64,000 nt of DNA. Source: Petunia secreta. Lineage: Eukaryota; Streptophyta; Magnoliopsida; Solanales; Solanaceae. The DNA is taken from contig JARKIP010000033.1 of assembly GCA_029990175.1 (NCBI GenBank), forward strand, positions 20,815,001-20,879,000, written 5' to 3'. The position numbers and the translations under genes are program-made. The notes beneath the pieces were generated by a model that was not told the origin of the DNA, searched no databases, and saw nothing but the letters and a program-made list of their open reading frames with translations. Positions 1 to 9,701 of this stretch are shown here, in pieces (the first letter of the stretch is position 1; each line of letters opens with the position of its first letter).

Positions 1-420
1 GCGTAATTTTGTTGCCCCGGAGGCGTATTTATGTCACCTCGAAGGTGTTAGTTATTTGAATGCCTCTAAGGCGTAATTTTGTTGCCCCGGAGGCGTATTT
101 ATGTCACCTCGAAGGTGTTAGTTATTTGAATGCCTCTAAGGCGTAATTTTGTTGCCCTAGAGGCGTATTTCTGTCACCTCGAAGGTGTTAGTTATTTGAA
201 TGCCTCTAAGGCATAATTTTGTTGCCCCGGAGGCGTATTTCTGTCACCTCGAAGGTGTTAGTTATTTGAATGCCTCTAAGGCGTTAATTTTGTTGCCCCG
301 GAGGCGTATTTATGTCACCTCGAAGGTGTTAGTTATTTGAATGCCTTTAAGGCGTAATTTTATTGCCTCAAAGGCGTATTTCTGTCACCTCGAATGTGTT
401 AATTATTTAAATTCCTCTAA
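1..420 (+). repeat. Six tandem copies of a 70-bp repeat built from three small hairpins
   Basis: Units begin near 1, 71, 141, 211, 281 and 352. Each unit holds three short inverted repeats spaced about 23 bp apart: GCCT-CTA-AGGC, a GCC...GGC element, and CACCT-CGA-AGGTG, separated by AT-rich spacers. The array probably continues left of the window. The last unit is the most diverged and runs into a GTCT...AGAC motif near 437. Confidence 0.93.
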
Positions 421-1391
421 AGAGTAATCTTTATGGTCTCGATAGACGTTTAATATTAGCACACTTTCTTGAGCACATTTTGTAGCCTCCTGAGGCGTTT
501 ATACATTTTTTATACATATTTTTTATAGCCTTACATTGCTAATAAGTTTGTTAATACATGCAGGATAATGTGAATATTCCGGACGTATTACGATCCGAGA
601 TTGCATTTGAATTGACTCTTCATAATTTAAAGCATTATGCTTTGTCATGAGTTATGGCTGAACAGGCGGCTTTTCTACCCCTATGACTTTCATTCCTAAC
701 AGGCGACAAAGCTAAGGCTTGTTTTGTGTTTTCAAAACTAAGCCAAATAGGGCATCACTTTGTTTCGGGTGATAATCCGCACAAGGCCATCCTTTCCAGA
801 TTGTCTCGCCAATTGATTTATCAACGGCTATCGCACTGACTATATTTCCGCATTACCTTGCTTTGCACTTGCTTTGAATTATGTCTTCGCACTTGCTTTA
901 AAATTGATGCCTTGCTTTACGTTTTTCAGGTTGACCACCAGGCGGGGCTTCTCTCTTGTTGGACTTTCACGCCTGTTGATTCGCTAAATCGCTTTTGCGT
1001 TGCTTTACATTTCATGCTAAATTGCTTTGCACTTGCTTTCAATTATGCCTTTGCACTTGCTTTATATTATGACTTGCTTTACTTTTAGTTTAACAGGTTA
1101 ACAGGTCAGCCCTGAGACCCTCCTTGCTTTGTGCCGGATCAGATCACCAGCTGATTTGTAGACAATCAATTCCAAGACCCTCCTTGCTGCGTGCCCGACC
1201 GGCTTTCCAGTTGATTTGTCAAGATGTTCAAATTGCCTTGCACTTGCTTTCAATTATGACTTCGCACTTGCTATATATTATGACTTGCTTTACTTTTAGT
1301 TTAACAGGTTAACATGTCAGCCCTGAGACCCTCCTTGCTTTGTGCCGGATCGGATCACCAGTTGATTTGTAGGCAATTAACCCCAAGACCC
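421..1391 (+). repeat. Non-coding internal segment with CTTGCTTT-rich imperfect repeats
   Basis: No gene is seen. From about 850 the phrase TTGCACTTGCTTT recurs many times, and a block of about 210 bp (TTTAACAGGTTAACA..., then GACCCTCCTTGCT) is repeated near 1076 and 1283. The matching region at 24900-25520 has a similar layout with small length differences. Short open frames at 858 and 1124 follow the repeat and carry no recognisable domain. Confidence 0.75.
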
Positions 1392-1690
1392 TCCTACCGT
1401 AAGCAATCGGGGGTTTTATTATCAAGTCTATCGTGAGCAAGCGAAGACTTTATTAGCATTGAAGCCTACCATAAGCAATTGGAGGCTTTATTCTGAAGCC
1501 TATCATAAGCAATTGAAGGCTCTTTTGTTATTGATCCTACCATAAGAAATCAGCGGTCTTATTATCAAGTCTATCGTGAGCAAGCGAGGACAGCATTATC
1601 ATTTGAAGCCTACCATAAGCAATTGGAGGCATTATTCTGAAGCCTATCATAGGCAATTGAAGGCTCTTTTGTTATTGATCCTACCAATAA
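1392..1690 (+). repeat. Hairpin array, two higher-order units (left copy)
   Basis: About eight consecutive units of roughly 36 bp, each an inverted repeat with a constant bulged A and an 8-base loop (TAAGCAAT or TGAGCAAG). Four stem types alternate: CCT/AGG with CCG/CGG, GTCT/AGAC with TCG/CGA, GCCT/AGGC with CCA/TGG, and GCCT/AGGC with TCA/TGA. The four together form a period of about 146 bp. The right copy has about four such periods (25611-26195). Confidence 0.88.
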
Positions 1691-2211
1691 GGATTAGCCC
1701 AGGGGTTCTCCGGGTGGAGCGCCTCGTCAGCTGATTGAAAGAAGGACTTATTGATGATATCGCAACCCGCATTTACAATTTTATCACCTTATTTATTTCT
1801 TATTCTACTTATTACAGTTTATTAGCAGTTGCACGCTTACTGTTTGTTGAGACTATTACAGGATTTTTAGCGGCACCGCAGCAGCGTTTGGAGCATAACA
1901 TGGAGGTTTTCTTAGTGACGAACCGGGGCAATCGTTCATATGAGCTAGACTTGTCAACGAAGACCTGAAGAATCGCACCCGTATAAGTCATCCACCCTAG
2001 AGGTAAGTCTCTTGTTAACCCTGAGTCTGAGGTTTGAGATTGAAGACAAGATGGCTCGGTTATCGAGGTGCAGTGAAAGCTATGTCCGTGTAAATCCCTC
2101 TTTATGGGTGTGTCGTCGACCACATTTTCATAACTCGGGTGATTACAAGCCTCTTTTCCTGCGCTTGAGAAGTCGTTACTATCTCGTCTTTGATATTCAA
2201 ATCGCGTCGAA

Positions 2212-2251
2212 CTACATATGGCCTGATTCTCTTTCAGCCCGAGATATGTAG
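2212..2251 (+). other. Conserved terminal hairpin upstream of the 3' LTR
   Basis: CTACATAT at 2212-2219 is exactly complementary to ATATGTAG at 2244-2251, with an inner GGC/GCC pair. The same structure occurs at 26715-26754. A related phrase ending in TATGTAGGCA is, from memory, common in the 3' region of plant Tat-lineage elements. Role unknown; packaging or 3'-end processing of element RNA is only a guess. Confidence 0.6.
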
Positions 2252-2391
2252 GCAACTCGGAAACTAAAGTTCGGCCATATCAGTAAGCCTCGCCTTTTGG
2301 TCCTTGAAAATCAAAAGCCTTGGTTTTATCGGGACAAAATTGGTTTCTCGTCAACTTCTTTACCCTAAAAACTCTTTCATCCTTTTCGGGT

Positions 2392-2404
2392 AAAGAGGGG
2401 CAGC
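2392..2404 (+). other. Polypurine tract of the left LTR element copy
   Basis: AAAGAGGGGCAGC directly precedes the LTR start TGTTGACAC at 2405. This is the plus-strand priming site expected just before a 3' LTR. An inverted repeat TACCC...GGGTA lies immediately upstream. Confidence 0.85.
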
Positions 2405-2982
2405 TGTTGACACATAATTTTGTCCAGAATTTAAATTAATATTAAGTTGCAAAGTTTATTTAATTAAGAAGCATATTAAAAAAGATGTTTGTAAAATTAA
2501 TTTCATAAAATTAATGGATTTGATGAAAGGAGGCCAAAGTTGCATTACATAACCTAACATCTGACCTACTCCTGCAAAATCCCCATTAAACTAAAACCCC
2601 AATTCCGAAATAAGGGAACCCGTCACTTGCCCATTTGATAAACCCTACACCTATTTTTTATTAATGATGAGCCCCTCACATTTTATTTCCCACACGCCCC
2701 ACACTCAATACCCTCACCCTACTTTTCCTCTCCAATCCTCACACACACAGAAACATAGACAGAACCAGTGAGGAAAGGGATCGAGGTATGGTTGATTGAC
2801 GGCGAGTTTGATGGTATCGTTGGTTTTGATCGGAAAATATTAGATGTTCCCATTTCTCTTCTCCGATTTGTGACTGAAATAGATCCAAAACAGAGCAAAA
2901 GGATACAGAAATGGGGTTAACGAGGTGGGGTGGTAGTGACGTTGTTTGGTTGTCGCTCCTCCGCCTCTTCTCTGTGTCCCTG

Positions 2983-3252
2983 TCACCGGAGTAGAAGAGA
3001 CGCCGCCCTTCCCTCGCTGGTGGTTACTCCTCCGCTCTGTCGCTGCCTCGTTGCGGTCAGTGACTCACCGTATTCTGATCTGATTTGACCGGCGATGCTT
3101 TCAGAGTAGCGTTTGGTTCTAGCAATCACCTGTGAAATAATTTGATCTCCATCGTATTTGGGCTGTTGGGTCAGCTTGATATAGTTGCTGATATCGAATC
3201 CGCTTGGATCTTTTGAACGGTGGTGGTCTTTCATTAGTTCAGTTTTATGCAC
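2983..3252 (-). other. Antisense open reading frame inside the LTR, 89 codons
   Basis: The minus strand of the LTR carries an open frame that is also open in the other two LTRs (19423-19614, 63 codons; 27487-27792, 101 codons). The shared core includes YDGDQIISQVIARTKRYSES and GQIRSEYGESLTATRQRQ. In the 5' LTR a deletion removed its N-terminal half. I do not recognise a family. It may be a captured exon or chance openness; no start context or codon evidence decides. Confidence 0.3.
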
Positions 3253-3828
3253 TTGGTGATATAGCTTGAATTTTTTTTGACTGGTCTTAAATTATTTGCT
3301 GCGTGGTGTTGATTGTCAACACAGTTGAATACCTTGACCGTTATTAAGCCCGAATGTTAATTCAATTGTTGGGTAGTGTTGATTTCTGATGTGGCTAGGC
3401 TTTTAATGGATGGAGTATTTTGGTTTCGAAAGCAAGAGCGCGACCCGTATTTCAATTTATTGTTTTCTGCGAGCTGCTACTGATTCGGAACAATGTTACA
3501 CTTTTTGAGGCCTATGAAAATAATTCATTTGAGACCAATGGACTGATATTGAACCGATGGCCAATGAAAAATACATATACACGTATTGAGGCCTCGGGAT
3601 CGATTTGAACATGATACTACACTTGAATCGTCCCGTTTCCGTGTCCCTAAAGCAAAAGGCGATGATGAGTGTATGAAATTAATGCAAAGCAAGTCGAATA
3701 GAGTGGTGGGTTTTGTACTTGGCATGGCAACCGGCCTGGGCTCCGTGTTGGCAGCCGTACCAAATCCCGAGCCTCTATTCGACGCGTCATACAAACCTGA
3801 GCCTAAATTTTGCAAAAAAACAAAACCC

Positions 3829-3905
3829 CATTATTATTATTATTATTATTATAATTATATATTTTATTATTATTATTTTATTAGTTATTATACTTTATTA
3901 TCGTA
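3829..3905 (+). repeat. (ATT)n tract in the LTR, first site
   Basis: Short TTA/ATT-type triplet run, interrupted. The same site is a long pure run in the right-copy 3' LTR (28332-28412) and a short interrupted run in the 5' LTR (20228-20325). Frames reading poly-Tyr or poly-Ile across it are artefacts. Confidence 0.9.
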
Positions 3906-4339
3906 CTAATCCAATTTCATTTGTTTGTTGTGCGAGGTACATTGGACATCAATATTTGGGATCGAGTTAGCTAAACTCACCTATCGGGATGGTCTGCATT
4001 GGCTTGCAGCCGAGGCGGGATCAAGCTTGGGTTCAAGTTTTCCATGCTCTTTGGAAATTCCAGAAATTCAGGGCTCCCGCGAGTTTATCACATTCCCGGG
4101 TTCTATCATTTTAACTCCATTACTTATTTCAATAAATGTATCATTTGTATTTAGACATTTCATGTGTAGAATATTCAATTTATATAAATATTATTTGATT
4201 ACTTGAGCTATTTGTGTTATTTTATGTTCATTGTCTTTTATTGTGAGGTCATTATTTAATTTATTGCAAATTGGGGTCGTCTTAGCAAATGCGTGCAAAT
4301 AAAATATATATTTTGCTAATAAGCTTTTTTTATTTAATT

Positions 4340-4340
4340 G

Positions 4341-4400
<60 letters not shown>
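4340..4400 (+). repeat. (ATT)n tract in the LTR, second site
   Basis: About 20 ATT triplets. The same site is about 21 in the right 3' LTR (28890-28952) and about 40 with ATC interruptions in the 5' LTR (20768-20891). The poly-Asn frame on the minus strand is an artefact. Confidence 0.92.
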
Positions 4401-4402
<2 letters not shown>

Positions 4403-4483
4403 AATAATTCTTTCGAAAGAAAAGCGCACTTGTAAATATTTAGAAACCTGTCGGATTTATCGTATTTTACGGAATTTTGGAAG

Positions 4484-4653
4484 TGCGAGTCATTTTCCTG
4501 AGTAAAATCAAATAGATGACCGGGAGCACTAGAACTACCAATTGATCTTTTACCCAGAGCACGACCATGTCTATCATCCCATCCTCGGTTAGCATGTGAT
4601 GATCTACGACCGCTACCCGTACGTCCAGTAAGTGCTCTCCACACTCCAGACAT
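4484..4653 (-). pseudogene. hAT transposase, N-terminal fragment (left copy)
   Basis: Minus-strand frame starting at the ATG complement at 4651-4653, reading a Ser/Gly/Arg-rich start (MSGVWRALTGRTGSG) then HLFDFTQE. It corresponds to 29260-29442, which in the intact locus continues across the LTR-element insertion into the BED-finger part at 18843. Here it is cut by the LTR deletion joint. The matching C-terminal part would lie left of the window. Assignment to hAT rests on the right copy; this piece alone is not diagnostic. Confidence 0.7.
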
Positions 4654-5340
4654 TATAAGTAAATCAAAAAACTAAATTACTAAACTATGGCTATACGCTA
4701 AAAGTAATATTGCAAAATATTAAAATAGATAATAAGAAGTAAGAACGAGTTTACTTGATGTCGGGTTAGAACTTAGAAGTGAAAGTTGAAACTTGACCGA
4801 AACCGCGCCGAATAATTTTCCACTCCACTCCAAATAATTTTTGTAATGCAATTTAGAACTTAAACCATTTTTGTGAGAGCAATTTTGAATAATTTGGCAA
4901 ATAGCCTTTGTAGAATATAAGAGAGATTGAGAAGGATTTAGAGAGAATATTCGAGAAATTGTGAATAAATTAGTGAAAAATTGTGGTATTTATAGAAAAA
5001 ATAGGTTGGGAGGGGGGTATGGGGCGCCTAAGAGGGTGGGGGAGTTAAAAAGAGCAATTTTTTGTTGTTGGCCAATGGTTGTTTGGTGAAAAGAGCCATT
5101 GCCAACGACTATATCCCAACAGCTTTTTTTTTTAATTTTTAGGTCTGATTCGGTGCGGTCCAGACCGGTTCTGGCCCAAAATTATCCGGTTCGATCGATC
5201 CATTGGGGGGATGATGGGTCGGGGGACAGGTCGTTGCGGGAGTGGCGTAAACGGTCCGGTTTGCACCGGCCCGGCCCGGTTGCCGGTCCGATACAAACTA
5301 GACCGCTGGACAGCCTTAGTTTGAGGGTCCAACTTTAGCT
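4654..5340 (-). other. Upstream region of the hAT element with clustered CCGG motifs
   Basis: No convincing coding sequence. From 5140 to 5310 the motif CCGGT or ACCGG occurs many times on both strands (GACCGGTTCTGG, CGGTCCGG, GCACCGG). hAT elements often carry repeated short transposase-binding motifs near their ends, so this may be the subterminal region. A clean terminal inverted repeat or 8-bp target duplication was not found, because the Tekay-like gag starts immediately after. Small open frames on both strands mirror each other and look like shadows of the GC-rich stretch. Confidence 0.45.
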
Positions 5341-6170
5341 TGGTGGACCGCACTCTGATCAGCTTGGCAGGGCTTGCCTAAGCTAGCCTGGAGTGAGTTC
5401 TCCCATCGATTTATGGAGAAGTTTCTTCCTCACAGTTAGAAGGATGAGAAGAAGAGGCACTTTGAGAGGATTGGACAGGGTAACTTGTCAGTCTCGGAGT
5501 AAGAGCTTTTATTTTCAGAGACGTGTGCGTATGCTCCAATTCTTATGCAGGAACCCTCCAAGAGGGTCAGACGATTTATTGATAGGCTTTCTCTCTATTT
5601 GTGGTCCCAGATAGCTCGTGAGATTGAGGCCCGGACTCCATTTGATGTCGTCGGTTATATTGCTATGAGGTATGAGGCATATCATAAATTAGAGTTGGAG
5701 GAGTTAGAGCAGGAGAGTAAGAGATTCTGTGGTTCAGGGCATCCTAGTACCTCGTCTGGAAGTAAGAGTTATCAGTAGCAAAGTAGACAACTTGTTTTAG
5801 AAAGCGCTTGTTTTTTGTCAGGTTCAGTTTCAGTTTCGCCCACGAGATCAGTCTCAATTTGATCAGCATGGATTTGCTCCAGTGTGCTTTATCTGTCGTG
5901 ATCTAGGGCATCATAAGAGTGATTTCCCTTATCTTCATCAGCAGAGTAGTAGCTGTCCTTTCCCTCGCCCTCTGACGCCTATGCAGCAGCAGCCTCAGGG
6001 TGCCCCTTCAGGGTCTTAGCCAGTTCGAGGTGCACCATCGCCTAGTAAAGATCGTCGGCATGGTTCTGGTGGTCCCTCCAGAGGTGGATCTCAGAGTGGC
6101 GGCTCAGCTCAGCCGCAGAGACAACTATATACATTACCGGCCAGGCAGGATGTCGAGGCATCTCTAGCTT
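5341..6170 (+). pseudogene. Tekay-like gag, degenerate
   Basis: Fragments across frames read FMEKFLPHS, then APILMQEPSKRVRRFIDRL and SQIAREIEARTPFDVVGY, as in the gag capsid region of chromoviruses. A zinc knuckle follows near 5885 (CFICRDLGHHKSDF): the first two Cys and the His are present, the last Cys has become Phe. A Gln/Pro/Ser-rich linker leads to protease. There are stops at several points, including one in the linker. Relative to the right copy there are about 26 extra bases near 5475. Confidence 0.8.
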
Positions 6171-6179
6171 GTTACAGGT

Positions 6180-6722
6180 ATTCTATCTGTTTGTCGTCGA
6201 GATGCATATTCATTGGTGGATCTAGGATCTACATATTCATATGTCTCTCCTTATTTTGCTTCGGGTTTCCATGTTGATTTTTTACGTCTCTGTGATCCAT
6301 TCTGTGTTTTTACGCCTATTGGAGACATTATTATTGTGGATCGAGTTTATCCAGCTTGTACCATATCCTTTGAAGGTCGTGAGACCTTGGTAGATCTTCT
6401 GATCCTAGATATGATTGATTTATATGTTATTATTGGTATAGATTGGTTGGCGTCGTGTCATGCCACCTTAGATTGTCATGCCAAGTCTTTTCAGTTGTCT
6501 CTTCCTTGTTCAGCGCCGGTGGTGTGGCAGGGTTCTGAATTGCCACCTACAAGGCATGTTATCTCTTTCTTGCAGGTGAGGTGGATGATGAATAAGGGGT
6601 GTTCAGCGTATCTTGCTATGGTTCGAGATACCACTATGGAGACTTCATCTCTTGATTCCATTCCTGTTGTGAGGGAATTCTCTAATGCAATTCTAGATGA
6701 TCTACCAAGACTTCCTCCCAAT
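6180..6722 (+). pseudogene. Tekay-like retropepsin (aspartic protease) and linker
   Basis: The frame reads DLGSTYSYVSPYFASG, where the normal Asp-Pro/Ser-Gly-Ser active site is DLGST. The flap and C-terminal part follow (VDRVYPAC, then LDMIDLYVIIGIDWLASC). It continues open for 170 codons to a stop at 6723. The right copy reads IDFDVIIGIDWL, nearer the family norm at that site. Retropepsin cleaves the Gag-Pol polyprotein; here the pol frame is broken up- and downstream. Confidence 0.82.
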
Positions 6723-6726
6723 TGAG

Positions 6727-8010
6727 AGATAGAGTTTGGCATTGATATAGTGAAAGGGACTCAGCCTATTTTAATTTCTTCTTATCACATGGCTCCGTCA
6801 GAGTTGAAGGAGCCGTTGCAGGTTTTGCTTGATATGGGGTCCATTAGGCCGAGTATTTCTCCGTGGGGTGCTCATGTTCTGTTAGTAAAGTAGAAGAATG
6901 GGACTATGCGGATGTGTATTGATTATCGTCAGCAAAATAAGGTCACCATCAAGAACAAGTACCCCTTGCCTCGTATTGATGATTTGTTTGATCAGTTTCA
7001 GGGTGCAGATTTTTTTCTACGATCGATTTGCAATCTGTTATAATCAGCTGAAAATTCAAGAGTCATATATCCCGAAGATTGCTTTCAAGACTCGTTACGG
7101 GAATTACGAGTTCCTAGTTATGTCTTTTGAGTTGACTAATCCCCCTGCAACCTTTATGGATCTCATGAACTGAGTGTTTAAGTTGTTCCTCGATTCTTTT
7201 GTCATTGTACTTATCGATGGCATCCTTATCTATTCTCGCAGTCACGAGGACCATGATAATCATTTAAGGGCGGCTCTTCAGACATTTTGTGATCGTAAGT
7301 TGTATGCCAAGTTCTCGAAATACGAGGTCTAGCTTGATTTGGTGGTATTCTTAGGTCACGTGGTGGCCAGTGAGGGTATCAAGGTTGATCCAAAGAAGAT
7401 TGAGAAGGTGCAGAGCTGGCCTCGTCCTACCTCACCGATGTAGATTCGCAGCTTTCTTGTCTGGTAGGTTATTATCGGAGGTTCGTGGAGAATTTTTCCA
7501 CTGTTGCACCTCCCTTGACTTGCCTGAACCAGAAGGCAGTTCAATTCCGATGGCCCGATAAGTGTGAGGTGAGCTTTCAGAGCTCAAGGCCTTATTGACT
7601 TCAACTCCAGTGCTATCCCTTCCTTTTGGCACTGGTGGATTTGTAGTCTATTACGATACATCCCATGTGGGTCTCGGTTGTTTTCTTATGCATCATGGGA
7701 GAGTGATTGCTTATGCTTCCAGATAGCTGAAGCCGAATGAGAAGAATTATTCGACTCATGATCTAGAGTTGGCAGCTGTGGTCTTCACTCTGAAGATTTG
7801 GAGGCACTATCTTTATAGCGAGCCTTCTGAGGTGTATACCGATCATAAGAGCTTGCAGTATCTTCTCTCTCAGAAGGATCTTAATGGCCGGAAGCAGTGG
7901 TGGCTTGAATTGCTTAAATTTTATGATCTCACTATCCGCTATCATCCTGTGAAGGCGAATGTGGTAGTAGATGCTTTGAGCAGGAAGTCTTTGGGCATCA
8001 TGGATTTTAT
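6727..8010 (+). pseudogene. Tekay-like reverse transcriptase and RNase H
   Basis: RT blocks read ILISSYHMAPSELKEPLQ, MCIDYRQQNKVTIKNKYPLP and FELTNPPATFMDLMN. The catalytic Y-x-D-D box reads LIDG at about 7210, so the second Asp is Gly, which alone would abolish activity. RNase H follows (VVYYDTSHVGLGCFLMH, then VYTDHKSLQYLL, then VVVDALSRKS). Stops interrupt it (near 6892, 7172, 7330 and 7443). The LIDG change is in both copies. Confidence 0.85.
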
Positions 8011-8149
8011 CTATGCTGACATGAGACCTTTGGCCCAAGAGTTGCAGTCCCTTGGTGACTCCGGAGTGAGATTTCTTCGCCAAAACTCCAGCCGAGTCTT
8101 AGCATGTATTGTAGCTGAGTCCTCCTAAGTCAGTCAGATTAAGGGAAGA

Positions 8150-9536
8150 TAGTTCAAGGATCCTCATTTGTAGGAGTTGCGTGGTCGTGTCCTAAGTGGA
8201 GGAGTTCCTTTCTTCGAGCTTGACTAAGATGGTATTCTTTGGTTTAATAGTCGACTCCGTGTCCCTGATATCTAAGATTTGAGGCAATCAGTGCTCTGCG
8301 AGGCTCATAGCTCGTGGTATTCCATTCTCCGAGCATTACTAAGATGTATTAGGACCTTCAAGAGCTATAGATGTATTTGATTATGTATCTCATCGCTTGA
8401 ACTGTCAGCAAGTTAAGCTCGACCATCAAAGACCAGCAGGGTTAGCTCAGGCATTGCCCATTCCTCAGTGGAAGTGTGAGCAACTCACGGTGGATTTTGT
8501 AGTTGATTTGCCGAAGACCCTGCGGCTCCATGATTCAGTCTGGGTTATTGTTGATAGACTAACTAAATCTGCCCACTTCATCCCTGTGAAGACTACTGAT
8601 TCAGCTCAGAGATTGGCTCAGATTTTCATTGATCATGTGGTTAGGCTGCATGGCGCTCCTATATCTATTATCTCGGATCGGGGTTCCATGTTTACTTCCC
8701 AGTTCTGGCAGTCTTTTCAAAAGGAGTTGGGGAACCCTGGTGCAGCTTAGCACGACATTCCATCCTTAGACCGAATGGGTCATTCAGATTCTAGAGGATA
8801 TGCTGGGAGCTTGTGCCTTATATTTTGGAGGCCACTGGGATGATCATTTGGCTTTTGTGGAGTTTTCTTATAATAATGGTTATCAGTCCTCCACTCAGAT
8901 GGCTCTATATAAGGCCTTGTATGACTGTAGATGTCGTTCTCCTATCGGTTGGTTCGAGTCTCGAGATATTGAGGTGATGGGTTCAGAGAGAGTTCATCAG
9001 ACTCTTGATATTTTTCGTGTTATTCAGGATCGTCTGCGGACCGCTTAGACCAGGAAGATTTCATACTCAAACTGGAGGAGCCGAGAGTTAGAGTTCGAGG
9101 TCGGCGACATGGTATTTTTGAAAGTGTCGCCGATGCGTGGTGTAAAGAGACTTGGAAGGAAAGAAAAGCTCAGTCCCAGGTTAATAAGCCCTTTTCATAT
9201 CGAGAAGCATATTGGTAAGGTAGCTTATTGGCTTGATTTGCAAGCTTCTATACCAGTTCACCCGGTTTTCCATGTATCGATGCTCCGGAGTATATTTGGG
9301 ATCTTTCCGAAGTGATTGAGTTAGATCCTACTTAGCTAGATGTGAATCTACCTTACGAGGAGTTCCTTGTTGCTATAGTTGCCTGTGATGTTCGGAAGCT
9401 TTATTCGAAGCCAATTCCGATGGTATGAGTGCGATGGTGTAATTTTCCTCACGAGGAAGACACTTGGGAGCTTGAGTCCAGCATGCGTGAGAGGTACCCA
9501 CCTTTTCGATGATCCAGGTTCGATCTTGATCTTTAA
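8150..9536 (+). pseudogene. Tekay-like integrase and chromodomain
   Basis: The zinc-binding region is scrambled by a deletion of about 22 bp near 8364 relative to the right copy. The catalytic core is clear: LTVDFVVDLPKT, then RLTKSAHFIPVKTTDS, then IISDRGSMFTSQFW. After FHP, the stretch that should carry the third catalytic acid (usually DGQSER) reads only TEWVIQ, consistent with about four codons lost. The C-terminal part reads VHPVFHVSMLRS. A chromodomain follows at 9290-9530, ending ERYPPFR, with two internal stops. Confidence 0.83.
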
Positions 9537-9540
9537 AGCC

Positions 9541-9701
9541 TAAAAGTTCTTGTCGTTCATTTATGATTTTTCTTTCGCAATTGTGTAATGGTATCTACTA
9601 ATAGGCTAGAAAAGTTTGTTCAAATGTACTTATAAGTTGAGCTCAGTCGCTTCTAGACTCTGGCTCGTTCGAGGACAAACGAGAGTCTAAGTGGAAGAGA
9701 A
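9541..9701 (+). other. 3' untranslated stretch and polypurine tract before the Tekay LTR
   Basis: A short non-coding gap follows the chromodomain, then a charged residual frame and the purine run AGTGGAAGAGAA at 9690-9701. The LTR begins TGAAACGATCTTAGG. The same layout occurs at 34330-34485. Confidence 0.65.

Larger units (their letters stand above)
1..2404 (+). mobile_element. 3' internal part of the left copy of a coding-free LTR retrotransposon
   Basis: Matches 24157-26907 of the complete element at 18844-29259. In order it holds a 70-bp repeat array, CTTGCTTT-rich long-period repeats, a hairpin array, a conserved terminal hairpin and the polypurine tract before the LTR at 2405. Open frames here (up to 79 codons) show no domain and shift between copies, so I treat the region as non-coding. 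Tat/Ogre-lineage elements are known to carry tandem repeats in this 3' untranslated zone, which fits. Confidence 0.85.
2405..4486 (+). repeat. 3' LTR, truncated at its 3' end (left copy)
   Basis: Begins TGTTGACACATAATTTTG and follows the 3' LTR at 26908-29259 closely, but stops at AAGTGC (about 4486), about 225 bp short of the normal ...GGGGTTCAACA end. It joins hAT sequence that in the intact locus lies 13 bp outside the element. The three bases TGC are shared by both sides, so a microhomology deletion is likely. It keeps a 40-bp segment (near 3200) that the 5' LTR at 18844 has lost. Confidence 0.9.

Noticed and set aside
1..420. CRISPR-like regular repeats
   Set aside because: The repeats are contiguous 70-bp units with no unique spacers, in a plant retrotransposon context.
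1735..1968. A 77-codon frame conserved at 26238-26471 as a small element protein
   Set aside because: Conservation equals that of the surrounding DNA, changes are not biased to silent sites, and no domain is seen.
4191..4403. Poly-Asn, poly-Ile and poly-Tyr proteins (also at 3586, 20619, 20766, 28089, 28741)
   Set aside because: They are translations of ATT microsatellites inside LTRs; length and frame vary between LTR copies.
5099..5353. Pro/Arg-rich small proteins on both strands near the hAT end (also 29868-30140)
   Set aside because: Overlapping frames on opposite strands mirror a GC-rich block of CCGG motifs; more likely subterminal hAT DNA.
5341..9701. An endogenous pararetrovirus or other integrated virus
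   Set aside because: Domain order protease-RT-RNase H-integrase-chromodomain plus an LTR is Ty3/gypsy; no coat or movement protein is seen.
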